Below, piece by piece: positions 51,957-59,830 of a stretch of 64,000 nt of DNA (positions are counted from its first letter, which is position 1; each line of letters begins with the position of its first letter). Source of the DNA: Halobellus sp. MBLA0158 (lineage in GTDB: Archaea; Halobacteriota; Halobacteria; Halobacteriales; Haloferacaceae); contig NZ_JBGNYA010000001.1 of the NCBI RefSeq assembly GCF_041477585.1, positions 124,001-188,000 on the forward strand, in the 5' to 3' direction. The position numbers were made by a program, and so were the translations under genes. Below the pieces are notes generated by a model. The model saw nothing but the letters and a program-made list of their open reading frames with translations, searched no databases and was not told where the DNA came from.

Positions 51957-52163
51957 ATGCGCGTGCGCGTCGAAGTCGTCGGCGAGGGCGAAACGGACGT
52001 CGAAGTCGACGACGACGGGACCTACGCCGACGTCGTCCGGGCGGTGGGCTACTCGCCGCACGAGACCTCGGTCCTCGTCGACGGCTCGCCGGTGCCGGAG
52101 GACCAGCCGGTCGAGGCCGAGCGAGTGCGGGTGCTCAGGCTCATCAAGGGCGGCGCGGAGTGA
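51957..52163 (+). CDS. samp2: ubiquitin-like small archaeal modifier protein (SAMP2-like)
   Basis: A 68-residue beta-grasp protein: [67 protein letters not shown]. It is clearly SAMP2-like, which is conjugated to proteins by isopeptide bonds and also supports sulphur transfer to tRNA. SAMP2 normally ends in Gly-Gly; here Ala-Glu follows the di-glycine at 65-66, so the C terminus would need trimming before E1 (UbaA) activation. Lys64 is the only lysine. It is divergent from rfcS and followed by a GNAT gene after 6 bp. Confidence 0.9.
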   Translation: MRVRVEVVGEGETDVEVDDDGTYADVVRAVGYSPHETSVLVDGSPVPEDQPVEAERVRVLRLIKGGAE

Positions 52164-52169
52164 CGGGCG

Positions 52170-52613
52170 ATGGCGGCCACCGTCCGCGAGGCGACCGGCG
52201 ACGACGCCGACGACATCGAGCGGCTGCTCGACGCCGCGATGCTGGATTTCTCACGGGAACGGCTCAGACAGCGGATCGAGCGCGGCAGCGCGCTCGTCGC
52301 CGTCGTCGGCGACGGGGCGGATGACGAGCGCGTCGTCGGGGGGTGCGTGTTCGACGACCCCGCTCGGGCACCCGCGAGCGTCGGCGACGCGGACGCTCCG
52401 GTCACCGAGATCGAACACGTCGCCGTCCACCGCTCGCGACGCGGGCGCGGGATCGGCCGCGCGCTCGTGGCGGCGGTCGACGAGCGCGCGACCGGGCCGC
52501 TGATCGCGCGGTTCCGCGAGTCGGTGCGGCCCTTCTACGAGTCGCTCGGGTTCGAGATCCGCGAGGACGGCGCCGATATGTCCGAGAAGCGCCTGCTCGG
52601 TGTCCGGGTCTGA
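52170..52613 (+). CDS. GNAT-family N-acetyltransferase
   Basis: A 147-residue acetyltransferase with motif A EIEHVAVHRSRRGRGIGRAL and a C-terminal RESVRPFYESLGFEIREDGA. The N terminus is VREATGDDADDIERLLDAAM. It starts 6 bp after samp2, so it is probably in the same transcript; whether it acts with SAMP2 is unknown. It converges with the phosphohexomutase gene, with only one base between the stop codons. Confidence 0.9.
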   Translation: MAATVREATGDDADDIERLLDAAMLDFSRERLRQRIERGSALVAVVGDGADDERVVGGCVFDDPARAPASVGDADAPVTEIEHVAVHRSRRGRGIGRALVAAVDERATGPLIARFRESVRPFYESLGFEIREDGADMSEKRLLGVRV

Positions 52614-52614
52614 G

Positions 52615-53994
52615 TCAGATCAGCGGCTCGACCAGGTCCCGGCCGGCCGCCAGGAGGGCGTCGGCGCGCTCCTGGCTCGCGGCCTCCGCGTAGACGCGCA
52701 TCTTCGGTTCGGTGCCCGAGGGCCGGATCAGGAACCACGAGCCGTCGTCGAGCAGGAGCTTGAAGCCGTCGAGGGTGACGACCTCGGCGATGTCGCGGCC
52801 GGCGACCTGCTCGGGGAGGGCGTCGTCGAGGTCGGCGATGACCCGCTCCTTCTCGGCGTCGGGGCAGTCGAGGCTGATCTTGTCCGCGACGATGTCGCCG
52901 TGAGTGTCGAGCAGGCGGTCGACGCGCTCGTCCATCGGCTCCTCGGCTACGGCGGCGGCGCCGAGCAGCGCCATCAGGACGCCGTCCTTCTCGCGGACGT
53001 GACCCCGGATGGAGAAGCCGCCGGACTCCTCGCCGCCCATCAGGGCGTCGTGCTCGGCCATCCCCTCGGCGACCCACTTGAAGCCGACCGCGGTCTCGAA
53101 GACCTCCTCGCCGTGTGCCTCCGCGATGCGGTCGATCAGGAACGTCGTCGAGACCGTCCGGATCGCCGGGCCCGAGTCGGATTCGAGCAGGTAGTCGTAG
53201 GCGGCCGCGAAGAAGAGGTTCTCGTCGAGGTGGCCGCGGTCGGGCGTGACGAACGCGACGCGGTCGGCGTCGCCGTCGTTGGCGACGCCCAGGTCCGCGT
53301 CGTGGGCCTCGACGGCCTCGACGAGGGGTTCGAGGTTCTCGGCGCTCGGCTCGGGCGGCGTCCCGCCGAACTCGGGATCCCGGTCGTCGCGGATGCACAC
53401 CACCTCGGCGCCCGCCGAGCGGAGGAGTTCGTCGGTGACGCCCCGGCCCGAGCCGTGCATCGCGTCGTGGACCACCGTCAGCCCCGAGAGGTCCGCGTCG
53501 ATCAGGTCGCGGGCGTGCTCGAAGTGCGGCGTCGCCAGGTCGACCCGGCGGACGGCGCCGCGCTCGCCCTCCGGGAGAAGTTCGGGCTCGCGGAGCCGCT
53601 CTGCGACGGCGTCGGTCACGGCTGGCAGCGCCGGGGCGCCGTCGGCGGGGATGAACTTCACGCCGTTGTACTCGGGGGGGTTGTGGGAGGCCGTGATCAT
53701 CAGCGCGCCCGAGAGCCCCCGGTCGGCGATCGCGTACGCGACGAGCGGCGTCGGGCAGTCGCGCTCGGGGAGGAGCACGTCGAAGCCGTTGCCGGTGAGC
53801 ACGTCGGCCAGCGAGCCGGCGAACCCCTCGGAGCTCGGCCGGGCGTCGTAGCCGACGAGGACGGGCTCTGTGAACCCCTCGTCGCGGAGGTAGTCCGCGA
53901 CCGCCTGGCCGACGATCCGGACCCGATCGTCGGTGAAGGTATCGAGCGTCGCGCGCCACCCGTCGGTGCCGAAAGAGATCGCGTTCGCGTCCAT
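52615..53994 (-). CDS. phosphoglucomutase/phosphomannomutase
   Basis: A 459-residue alpha-D-phosphohexomutase. Catalytic phosphoserine is in MITASHNPPEYNGVKF; metal-binding loop is ANDGDADRVAFVTPD; sugar-binding loop is LMGGEESGGFSIRGH; phosphate-binding loop is FLIRPSGTEPKMRVYAEA. Substrate (glucose, mannose or glucosamine phosphate) is not fixed by these motifs. Such enzymes feed nucleotide-sugar synthesis for glycosylation. ctttttgatc lies ~27 nt upstream of the ATG. Confidence 0.95.
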   Translation of the reverse strand: MDANAISFGTDGWRATLDTFTDDRVRIVGQAVADYLRDEGFTEPVLVGYDARPSSEGFAGSLADVLTGNGFDVLLPERDCPTPLVAYAIADRGLSGALMITASHNPPEYNGVKFIPADGAPALPAVTDAVAERLREPELLPEGERGAVRRVDLATPHFEHARDLIDADLSGLTVVHDAMHGSGRGVTDELLRSAGAEVVCIRDDRDPEFGGTPPEPSAENLEPLVEAVEAHDADLGVANDGDADRVAFVTPDRGHLDENLFFAAAYDYLLESDSGPAIRTVSTTFLIDRIAEAHGEEVFETAVGFKWVAEGMAEHDALMGGEESGGFSIRGHVREKDGVLMALLGAAAVAEEPMDERVDRLLDTHGDIVADKISLDCPDAEKERVIADLDDALPEQVAGRDIAEVVTLDGFKLLLDDGSWFLIRPSGTEPKMRVYAEAASQERADALLAAGRDLVEPLI

Positions 53995-54093
53995 ACTGCG
54001 GTGTTTCCGTCAGCGATCAAAAAGGTACGGCGCCCGACGACCTCGACGGGTCGCCCCGCCGCGCTTTTCGGGGTCGGCGTCCGAGTGAGAGTA

Positions 54094-54633
54094 ATGCTCA
54101 CCGTCGTCGCCATCAGCGGCAGCCGCCGGGACCGGAGCTACACCCGCAAGTCGCTCGGGATCGTCCTCGAGGCCGTCGGAGACGAGCCCGACGTCGAGAC
54201 CGACTGCATCAATCTGGCCGCGGCCGACCTGCCGCTGTACCACCCCGACCGGGACGAACAGGGTCAGTCCGAGACGCTGACGCGTCGCGTCCGCGAGGCC
54301 GAGGCCGTCGTCATCGGCTCGCCGGTGTACCACGGCTCGTACTCCTCGACGTTCCGGAACTTCCACGACTACTGCTCGAAAGACGAGTTCCGCGACACCG
54401 CCGTCGGCCTCGTCGCGACCGCCGGCGGCGGCTCCTACGGCGCGACCCTCGAACACATGCGGAGCACCGTCCGCGGCGTCCACGGCCACACCGTCCCCGA
54501 ACAGGTCGGGATCCGGAAGGCGTCGAGCAAGTACGACGGTGACGACCTCACCGACGACGACACGCGGCGGCGACTCGAAGAGCTGGGCGCGGCGGTCCTC
54601 GCGGAGGCGCGGCGACTGCATCCCAACGCCTGA
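54094..54633 (+). CDS. NADPH-dependent FMN reductase-family flavoprotein
   Basis: A 179-residue flavodoxin-like protein: FMN phosphate loop VAISGSRRDRSYTRKSL, VIGSPVYHGSYSSTFRNFHD, and VGLVATAGGGSYGATLEHMR. The family reduces flavins, quinones, chromate or azo dyes with NAD(P)H. The ATG is 27 nt after gcttttcggg. Confidence 0.93.
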   Translation: MLTVVAISGSRRDRSYTRKSLGIVLEAVGDEPDVETDCINLAAADLPLYHPDRDEQGQSETLTRRVREAEAVVIGSPVYHGSYSSTFRNFHDYCSKDEFRDTAVGLVATAGGGSYGATLEHMRSTVRGVHGHTVPEQVGIRKASSKYDGDDLTDDDTRRRLEELGAAVLAEARRLHPNA

Positions 54634-54663
54634 GCCGGGAGCGCGCCAGCCGGCGGATGGCCC

Positions 54664-54915
54664 TCAATCGAGGCCGACCAGCCGCTCCTTGTCGGCCCGC
54701 GAGAGCTGTTTGATCTCGTACTCGCGGGACATCGCCGCGGACTTCGAGTCGAAGGACTCGACGTGGGCGAGTTCGACCGGCGTCCGCCCGCGCGTGTACT
54801 TCGCGCCCTCGCCGGCGTCGTGCTCGGCGACGCGCCGCTCGACATCGGTGGTGTAGCCCGTATAGAGCGAGCCGTCCGCACAGGAGAGGACGTAGACGTA
54901 GTGGTCGGCGGTCAT
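54664..54915 (-). CDS. GIY-YIG domain protein
   Basis: An 83-residue stand-alone GIY-YIG domain of the UPF0213/YhbQ type: [20 protein letters not shown] (the Y-V and Y-T-G motifs), [20 protein letters not shown] (catalytic Arg), and [20 protein letters not shown] (metal-binding Glu). Such proteins have nuclease folds, and bacterial relatives act on branched or damaged DNA. It lies 11 bp downstream of surE on the same strand, so they are probably one transcript. Confidence 0.93.
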   Translation of the reverse strand: MTADHYVYVLSCADGSLYTGYTTDVERRVAEHDAGEGAKYTRGRTPVELAHVESFDSKSAAMSREYEIKQLSRADKERLVGLD

Positions 54916-54926
54916 TCGCCCCGACG

Positions 54927-55823
54927 CTACTCGACGCTGATCGTCTCCACGACATCGGCCAGCGCCGCGCTGTCGGGCGAGGCGTGAGTGACGGAGAGCG
55001 GCGAGACCGAGACCGCGGCGTCGACGAGCGCCCGCCGGTCGGTGCCGACGGGGTAGCGCTCGCGGTGTTCGTCGGTCGGCGGGAAGGGGCTCTCCCAGCC
55101 GACGACGCCCGGCCAGGTCCGGTCCTGGAGGCGGACGACGTGCTCGTCGGAGGCGAGGTCGTCGGGGTCGACCCCGTCGAGTTCCAGGTCCGACGAGAGC
55201 GCGCCGTCGGCCGCGACGCCCTCGGGCGAGACGTGCTCGACGTCCTGCTCGTAGTCGTGGTACGGCTCGGTGAGGATGACCGGCGGCGACGACGCGTCGA
55301 CGGGGGCGTTGACGTTCAGGAGATCGACGTCGTCGTAGACGCCGGCGTCGAGCGCGCGGGCGACGAGCCGGCGGGCGATCCGGGCCGGTCGGGCGAAGTC
55401 GTACTCCTCGGGCGGCGAGAGGAAGAAGTCGGTGGAGTGGTACGCCGAGATGGCGAGCGCGGGCGTCCCGAGGAAGGCCGACTCGATGCCGGCGCCGACG
55501 GTGCCCGAGCGCCCGACGACGTAGTTGCCGGCGTTCGGGCCGTTGTTGACGCCGGAGACGACGACGTCGAAGTCGGTGTCGAGCCCGCGGAGGCCGTAGG
55601 CGACGCAGTCGGCGGGCGTGCCGTCGAGGGCGACGCCCCAGGGGTGGTCGCGGACGATGGCGGTGTGGCTCCGGGTCCGGCCGACGCCGCTCTGGTTCGA
55701 GGCCGGCGCGACCACGGTGACGTCGCCGAGCGCCGTGAGCTCGGTGCGGAGCGTGGCGAGCCCCGGCGCGTCGATGCCGTCGTCGTTGGTCAGGAGAATC
55801 GTGGGGGAGGGACCGTCGCTCAT
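54927..55823 (-). CDS. surE: 5'/3'-nucleotidase SurE
   Basis: A 298-residue SurE phosphatase with [18 protein letters not shown] (metal-binding Asp-Asp), [16 protein letters not shown], and [20 protein letters not shown]. It dephosphorylates nucleoside monophosphates and is linked to stress survival. It is longer than bacterial SurE by a C-terminal domain ([20 protein letters not shown]). The 165 bp upstream to the next gene contain nothing recognisable beyond its promoter region. Confidence 0.95.
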   Translation of the reverse strand: MSDGPSPTILLTNDDGIDAPGLATLRTELTALGDVTVVAPASNQSGVGRTRSHTAIVRDHPWGVALDGTPADCVAYGLRGLDTDFDVVVSGVNNGPNAGNYVVGRSGTVGAGIESAFLGTPALAISAYHSTDFFLSPPEEYDFARPARIARRLVARALDAGVYDDVDLLNVNAPVDASSPPVILTEPYHDYEQDVEHVSPEGVAADGALSSDLELDGVDPDDLASDEHVVRLQDRTWPGVVGWESPFPPTDEHRERYPVGTDRRALVDAAVSVSPLSVTHASPDSAALADVVETISVE

Positions 55824-55988
55824 TACGCGTACGTTCGTGGAGAGTCAGGTAGCCCTTCCGGTCCGCGGCGCGGTGGCGCGCGGCCGCACCGCTCGGGAAC
55901 GCGGAATTAGCGGACCGGACGGCGGTTCACCCGCCCGGCCGCAGAACGGAACACGGCTTCGCGTGGTGGTCTGAGTCCGCTTCAGTGG

Positions 55989-56138
55989 TCACGCTGTGCG
56001 GGTCCGCTGTCTCGCGACCTCCGCGATCCCCGCGTTCGCCGAGCAGTTTGGACAGGCGAGGAGTCGCCCGTTCTCGTCGGCGAACACGCGCGCGAACCGA
56101 TCGGAGACGTGTGACCCGCAATGGTCACAGGTTGGCAT
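55989..56138 (-). CDS. small zinc-ribbon protein (DUF7563-like)
   Basis: A 49-residue protein with two Cys pairs: CDHCGSHVSDRFARVF and ACPNCSANAGIAEVARQR, forming a small zinc ribbon. Very similar short proteins are common in haloarchaea and uncharacterised. ATG 56138 is chosen; an in-frame ATG at 56192 would add WWLPDTR and neighbouring residues that look non-conserved. taatat at about 56190-56196 could be its TATA box with a ~25-nt leader. Confidence 0.7.
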   Translation of the reverse strand: MPTCDHCGSHVSDRFARVFADENGRLLACPNCSANAGIAEVARQRTRTA

Positions 56139-56326
56139 GCGTGTGTCCGGCAGCCACCAGTTGCCGGTATCCCGGATACGAGCGCGCCCCATATTAGGCT
56201 TCCCGCGCGTGCGCGTGAGCGTTCGATTTGTGCAGAAATACGGCGCATAATCGGACGTTTGTCTGTGTCTGTGTCGCACACCGCCGCCTCGTTCGGCGCG
56301 CGTGGCGACAGCGAGCGGGTCGGTCC

Positions 56327-57094
56327 CTACTCGCGCGCGGCGGCGATGGCGCGGGCGATGAGCCCCGCCTGCGTGCCGGCGACGAAGCCTGCGTCGACGT
56401 TGACGACCGAGAGGACGGTACAGGACTGGAGCAGCCCCGCGAGCGCCGCCTCGCCGTCGCCGCCGTGGCCGTAGCCCGTCGAAATCGGAAGGCCGACGAC
56501 GGGCGTGTCGACCAGCCCGGCCACGACGGTCGGGAGCGCCCCCTCCCGGCCCGCGGCGACGACGAGGACGTCGGCCTCGCGGAGCAGTTCCAGGTGGTCG
56601 AGCACGCGCCCCAGGTGGGCCACGCCGACGTCGTCGACGCGCTCGACGGTCGCGCCCATCGCGTCGAGGACGGTCTTGGCCTCGCCCGCCGCGGCCGCGT
56701 CGGCCGTGCCGCCGGTGACGACGCCGACCGTCGCGTCGATCGATGGGGGCTCGAACCGATCTGTTCGAGCGACGAGCGTCCGGGCGCGCTCGTCGTGGTC
56801 GAGGTCGACCGCGACGTCGATTTCGGCGTCGACGATCTCGGCCACGGCCGCGACGTCGTCCTCGCCCGCGCGGGTCACGAGCGCGCGGCCGGTCGATTCG
56901 AGCGCCGCCGCCGCGAGCGCGGCGACCTCGGCGGGCGTCTTCCCGGCGGCGAGGATGCCCTCGGGCGCGCCGCGGCGGTGCTCGCGGGCCGCGTCGAACC
57001 GCCCGGCGGCGGTCGTGACGTAGCCCGACAGTCGCGCTTCGGCGGCCGCCGGCGAGAATTCCCCGTCGGCGACGGCCTCCAGAACATCGCGCAT
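56327..57094 (-). CDS. larB: nickel pincer cofactor biosynthesis protein LarB
   Basis: LarB carboxylates nicotinic acid adenine dinucleotide, the first step of the nickel pincer nucleotide (NPN) cofactor of lactate racemase-type enzymes. The 255-residue protein has a small N-terminal region (MRDVLEAVADGEFSPAAA) and a PurE-like C-terminal domain with TVGVVTGGTADAAAAGEAKT, DVLVVAAGREGALPTVVAGL and VVGLPISTGYGHGGDGEAAL. larE is 5 kb away in this window; larC and a LarA-type enzyme are not seen here. Confidence 0.94.
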   Translation of the reverse strand: MRDVLEAVADGEFSPAAAEARLSGYVTTAAGRFDAAREHRRGAPEGILAAGKTPAEVAALAAAALESTGRALVTRAGEDDVAAVAEIVDAEIDVAVDLDHDERARTLVARTDRFEPPSIDATVGVVTGGTADAAAAGEAKTVLDAMGATVERVDDVGVAHLGRVLDHLELLREADVLVVAAGREGALPTVVAGLVDTPVVGLPISTGYGHGGDGEAALAGLLQSCTVLSVVNVDAGFVAGTQAGLIARAIAAARE

Positions 57095-57240
57095 AGCCGC
57101 GGTCGATCTGCGAGGGGGACGTAGCTGTCGCTTCCGTCGGGCGGGCGCGCCCGTGTCGTCAGCGCGCCCTCGACCGCCGTTTCGCGCGGCGCGGAAGCCC
57201 TTCGACGGCGAATTCGAGATCCCGCTCCGTTGCGAGCCCT

Positions 57241-57276
57241 GGGTATATAAATTATTCCCCTGCGAAACCCCGCAGA
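57241..57276. promoter_or_regulatory. orphan TATA-like sequence and small hairpin upstream of larB
   Basis: tatataaattatt (57244-57256) between GGG and CCCC runs, followed by a 5-bp hairpin CTGCG/CGCAG (57261-57276). No gene starts 25-30 nt away on either strand. It could drive larB with a ~120-nt leader or a short untranslated RNA. Confidence 0.3.
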
Positions 57277-57315
57277 CGACGGGCACGGACGGAGACGCCG
57301 GCGTTTTGGAAAATA

Positions 57316-57341
57316 TTTTTATATAGGGCCGATATAGGAGG
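57316..57341 (+). promoter_or_regulatory. promoter and Shine-Dalgarno of the DUF1931 gene
   Basis: tttttatata (57316-57325) is centred ~27 nt before ATG 57348 and would give a leaderless RNA, but GGAGG (57337-57341) sits 6 nt before the ATG. The SD would be used only if transcription starts further upstream, from aaatatttt (57310-57318). Confidence 0.55.
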
Positions 57342-57347
57342 ACCTGT

Positions 57348-57515
57348 ATGGCAGACCTCATTGTCAAGGCAGCCGTCAAGGAAGCGCTTCAGGACAAAAA
57401 CGTCGCTTCTGATTTCTACGACGCGCTCGACGAAGAAGTCGAAGAACTGCTCGAAGACGCGGCCCGTCGCGCGGAACAGAACGACCGCAAGACGGTCCAG
57501 CCGCGCGACCTGTAA
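57348..57515 (+). CDS. DUF1931 histone-fold mini-protein
   Basis: A 55-residue protein, MADLIVKAAVKEALQDKN at the N terminus, then VASDFYDALDEEVEELLEDA and ARRAEQNDRKTVQPRDL. This is the DUF1931 family: a histone-fold-like helical pattern with the RKTVQPRDL ending similar to the histone C-terminal helix, but very acidic. Whether it binds DNA is unknown. It has a strong promoter, a rare good Shine-Dalgarno, and a T-tract terminator, suggesting high expression as a single-gene transcript. Confidence 0.88.
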   Translation: MADLIVKAAVKEALQDKNVASDFYDALDEEVEELLEDAARRAEQNDRKTVQPRDL

Positions 57516-57519
57516 CTCG

Positions 57520-57540
57520 GGAGAACGACTCCGATTTTTT
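57520..57540 (+). terminator. terminator of the DUF1931 gene
   Basis: A short GGAG/CTCC stem (57520-57523, 57529-57532) followed by TTTTTT at 57535-57540, beginning 5 nt after the stop codon. Confidence 0.6.
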
Positions 57541-57579
57541 GCGACGCCACCCGCTGAGCCGTCGGTCTCGCGTTCGCGA

Positions 57580-58272
57580 CTATTCTCGGGTCCGGACCTC
57601 GACCCCGTCGTCGGTACCGACGTAGACGGCGTCCGCCAGCCCGACGAACAGGCCGTGTTCGACGACGCCGGGGACCGCGGCGAGATCGGCCGCCAGGGCC
57701 GCGGGCTCTGCGATCGCGCCGAAGTCGCAGTCGAGGACGACGTTCCCGTTGTCGGTGACGACCGGCCCGTCCTTGCGCTCGGCCCGCCGGAGCGTCGGCT
57801 CGCCGCCCAGGGCGTCGACGTCGCGCTCGACGGCCGCTCGGGCGTCGGGGAGGACCTCGACGGGCACCGAGCGGGAGAGCGTCTCGGCCGTCTTCGAGGG
57901 GTCGGCGACGACGACGAAGCGCTCGGCGGCGGCGTCGACGACCTTCTCGCGGGCGTGGGCCGCGCCGCCGCCCTTGATCGCATCGAGTCTCGAATCGAGC
58001 TGGTCCGCGCCGTCGATCGCGACGTCGATCCGCTCGACCTCGTCGAGCGCCCGGAGGGGGACGCCGACCTCCCGCGCGAGCTGGCGGGAGTCGAACGACG
58101 TCGGGACGCCGACGACGTCGAGGCCGTCGTCGACCGCCCGGCCGAGCGCGCGGATGGCGTACGCGGCGGTGCTGCCCGTGCCGAGCCCGACCACGTCGCC
58201 GTCGTCGACCGCCTCGGCGGCGCGCTCGCCGGCGCGCCGCTTCTGGTCGTCGGTGCCGCCGGTGGTCTTCAT
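57580..58272 (-). CDS. rpiA: ribose-5-phosphate isomerase A
   Basis: Interconverts ribose-5-phosphate and ribulose-5-phosphate. The 230-residue enzyme has VVGLGTGSTAAYAIRAL, VAIDGADQLDSRLDAIKGGG, AAHAREKVVDAAAERFVVVA and the terminal PGVVEHGLFVGLADAVYVGT. aacttttgtgcc lies ~30 nt upstream of ATG 58272. It supplies substrate to prs elsewhere in the window. Confidence 0.97.
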   Translation of the reverse strand: MKTTGGTDDQKRRAGERAAEAVDDGDVVGLGTGSTAAYAIRALGRAVDDGLDVVGVPTSFDSRQLAREVGVPLRALDEVERIDVAIDGADQLDSRLDAIKGGGAAHAREKVVDAAAERFVVVADPSKTAETLSRSVPVEVLPDARAAVERDVDALGGEPTLRRAERKDGPVVTDNGNVVLDCDFGAIAEPAALAADLAAVPGVVEHGLFVGLADAVYVGTDDGVEVRTRE

Positions 58273-58324
58273 ACGCGCCGCCTCGCCTCGCGCGGGCACA
58301 AAAGTTCCGCTCTCTCGGTCGACG

Positions 58325-59449
58325 TCAGAGCCGCTCCAGCACGGCGTCGGCGTCGTAGGCCAGCGACAGCGACCGCGACCGCCCCCGGCCCTCGACGTCG
58401 GCGTACGAGGCATCGAGCACGCCCAGCTGGTCGAGCTTGTTGACGATCTCGGAGTACCGCGTGTAGCCGAGGTCGGTCTCCTCGTGGAACGCCTCGTAGA
58501 CCGCGCCCGCCTGGTCGCCGTCGTGCTCGGCGACGACGCGGACGAGGTCGCGCTCCCGGTCCGAGAGCCCGCGGAGCCGCCGCGAGAGGTGGACGTACTT
58601 GGACTTCTCGTAGGCGGCCTCGACGTCTTCGACCTCGACGGTTCGGCTCGCGCGCATCTCGGCGTGGAGGCCGGCCCGCCGGAGCAGGTCGATTCCTACC
58701 CTGAGGTCGCCGCTCTCGGCGGTGAGTTCGGCCACTCGGTCGAGTTCGGGCGCGCCGACGACGTCCTCGTGGAACCCCCGGCGCACGCGCTCCCGCAGGA
58801 TGTCGACGATCTCGTTGACGTCGTAGACCGGGAAATACACCTCCTCCGGCCGGAAGACGCTCTGGACGCGGCCGTCGAGCTCCTCGATCACGTCGAGCGC
58901 GAGGTCCGAGGAGACGACGACGACGCCGATCCGGGCGCCCGAGTGCGCCTCGTGGGCCCGCAGGAGCGAGTACAGCGTGTCGGAGGCCTCGTTCTCGTAG
59001 AAGAGGTAGTTCACGTCGTCGAGGGCGACCGCCAGCACCTCGTCTTCCTCGACGAGGCGGTCTGTGATCTGGCTGAAGAGCTTCTTGAACGAGATGCCCG
59101 AGGAGGGAGGTTCGTACTCGAAGATGTGCTCGAAGATCCGCGAGAAGACGGCGTATCGCGTCGAGTCGACCTGGCAGTTGACGCGGACGGTCTGGACACC
59201 GCTCTGGGCGCCGAGCTCGCCGAAGAGCTTCTGGACCGCCGTGGTCTTGCCCGTCCCCGGCGGGCCGCGGACCATCGTGTTCAGCGGTCGCGAGCCCCGG
59301 ACCGCGGGCCGAAGCGCGTACTTCAGGCTCTCCAGTTGGCTCTCGCGGTGCTCGAACGTCTCGGGGACGTAGTCGATCTCGAAGACGTGCTCGTCGCGGA
59401 AGACGGTCTCGTCCCACGACAGCATCCCCTCCTCGGGGTCGTCCCTCAT
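58325..59449 (-). CDS. Orc1/Cdc6-family AAA+ ATPase
   Basis: Archaeal Orc1/Cdc6 proteins bind origin recognition boxes and recruit MCM. The 374-residue protein has Walker A MVRGPPGTGKTTAVQKLFGE, Walker B AVALDDVNYLFYENE, sensor 1 GVVVVSSDLALDVIEELDGR and a C-terminal winged helix (GLSDRERDLVRVVAEHDGDQ; TRYSEIVNKLDQLGVLDASY). ATG 59449 is preferred over GTG 59461 because gttaagtag is ~33 nt from the ATG and only ~21 from the GTG. There is no long intergenic region with origin-like repeats beside it. Confidence 0.95.
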   Translation of the reverse strand: MRDDPEEGMLSWDETVFRDEHVFEIDYVPETFEHRESQLESLKYALRPAVRGSRPLNTMVRGPPGTGKTTAVQKLFGELGAQSGVQTVRVNCQVDSTRYAVFSRIFEHIFEYEPPSSGISFKKLFSQITDRLVEEDEVLAVALDDVNYLFYENEASDTLYSLLRAHEAHSGARIGVVVVSSDLALDVIEELDGRVQSVFRPEEVYFPVYDVNEIVDILRERVRRGFHEDVVGAPELDRVAELTAESGDLRVGIDLLRRAGLHAEMRASRTVEVEDVEAAYEKSKYVHLSRRLRGLSDRERDLVRVVAEHDGDQAGAVYEAFHEETDLGYTRYSEIVNKLDQLGVLDASYADVEGRGRSRSLSLAYDADAVLERL

Positions 59450-59506
59450 CGGTTCAATCACGGCCAGGAATCTACTTAACCGTTCCCCAGCGCGGGGGCG
59501 TGCGCC

Positions 59507-59794
59507 TCACTCCGTGACGAGCCGATACGCGCGGAACGCGGCGAAGAGGCCGACGCCGAGCGCGACGAGGCCGAGCGCGAGCGCCGTGAGCGAGGCCGAC
59601 CCGCGGAGGAAGGGGCCGATCCCGCCGACTGCGATCGACAGCGCGATCGCCGCGAGCGCCAGGTAAAACAGGATCAGCGTCGCGGTGCCGACGACGTCCC
59701 AGACCGCGTCGCGGGTCGCGCGGTAGACGAGGGCGTAGGCGTCGTCGGCGTCGAGATCGGCGAGCGTCGTCTCGGCGGAGGAGTCGGGGACCAT
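59507..59794 (-). CDS. small haloarchaeal membrane protein
   Basis: A 95-residue protein: an acidic cytoplasmic N terminus (DADDAYALVYRATRDAVWDV) and two membrane helices (ATLILFYLALAAIALSIAV and LTALALGLVALGVGLFAAF). Function unknown. A ttttttgtcc box is ~27 nt upstream of the ATG. It lies between orc1/cdc6 and the MutS-like gene, all on the minus strand but probably separately transcribed. Confidence 0.75.
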   Translation of the reverse strand: MVPDSSAETTLADLDADDAYALVYRATRDAVWDVVGTATLILFYLALAAIALSIAVGGIGPFLRGSASLTALALGLVALGVGLFAAFRAYRLVTE

Positions 59795-59830
59795 ACCGGC
59801 GCTTGTGCCGAAACGGACAAAAAACCCCGC

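Noticed and set aside
58325-59830. Replication origin beside the orc1/cdc6 gene
   Set aside because: The flanking gaps are only ~40-60 bp and contain no repeated origin-recognition-box-like motif or long AT-rich tract.
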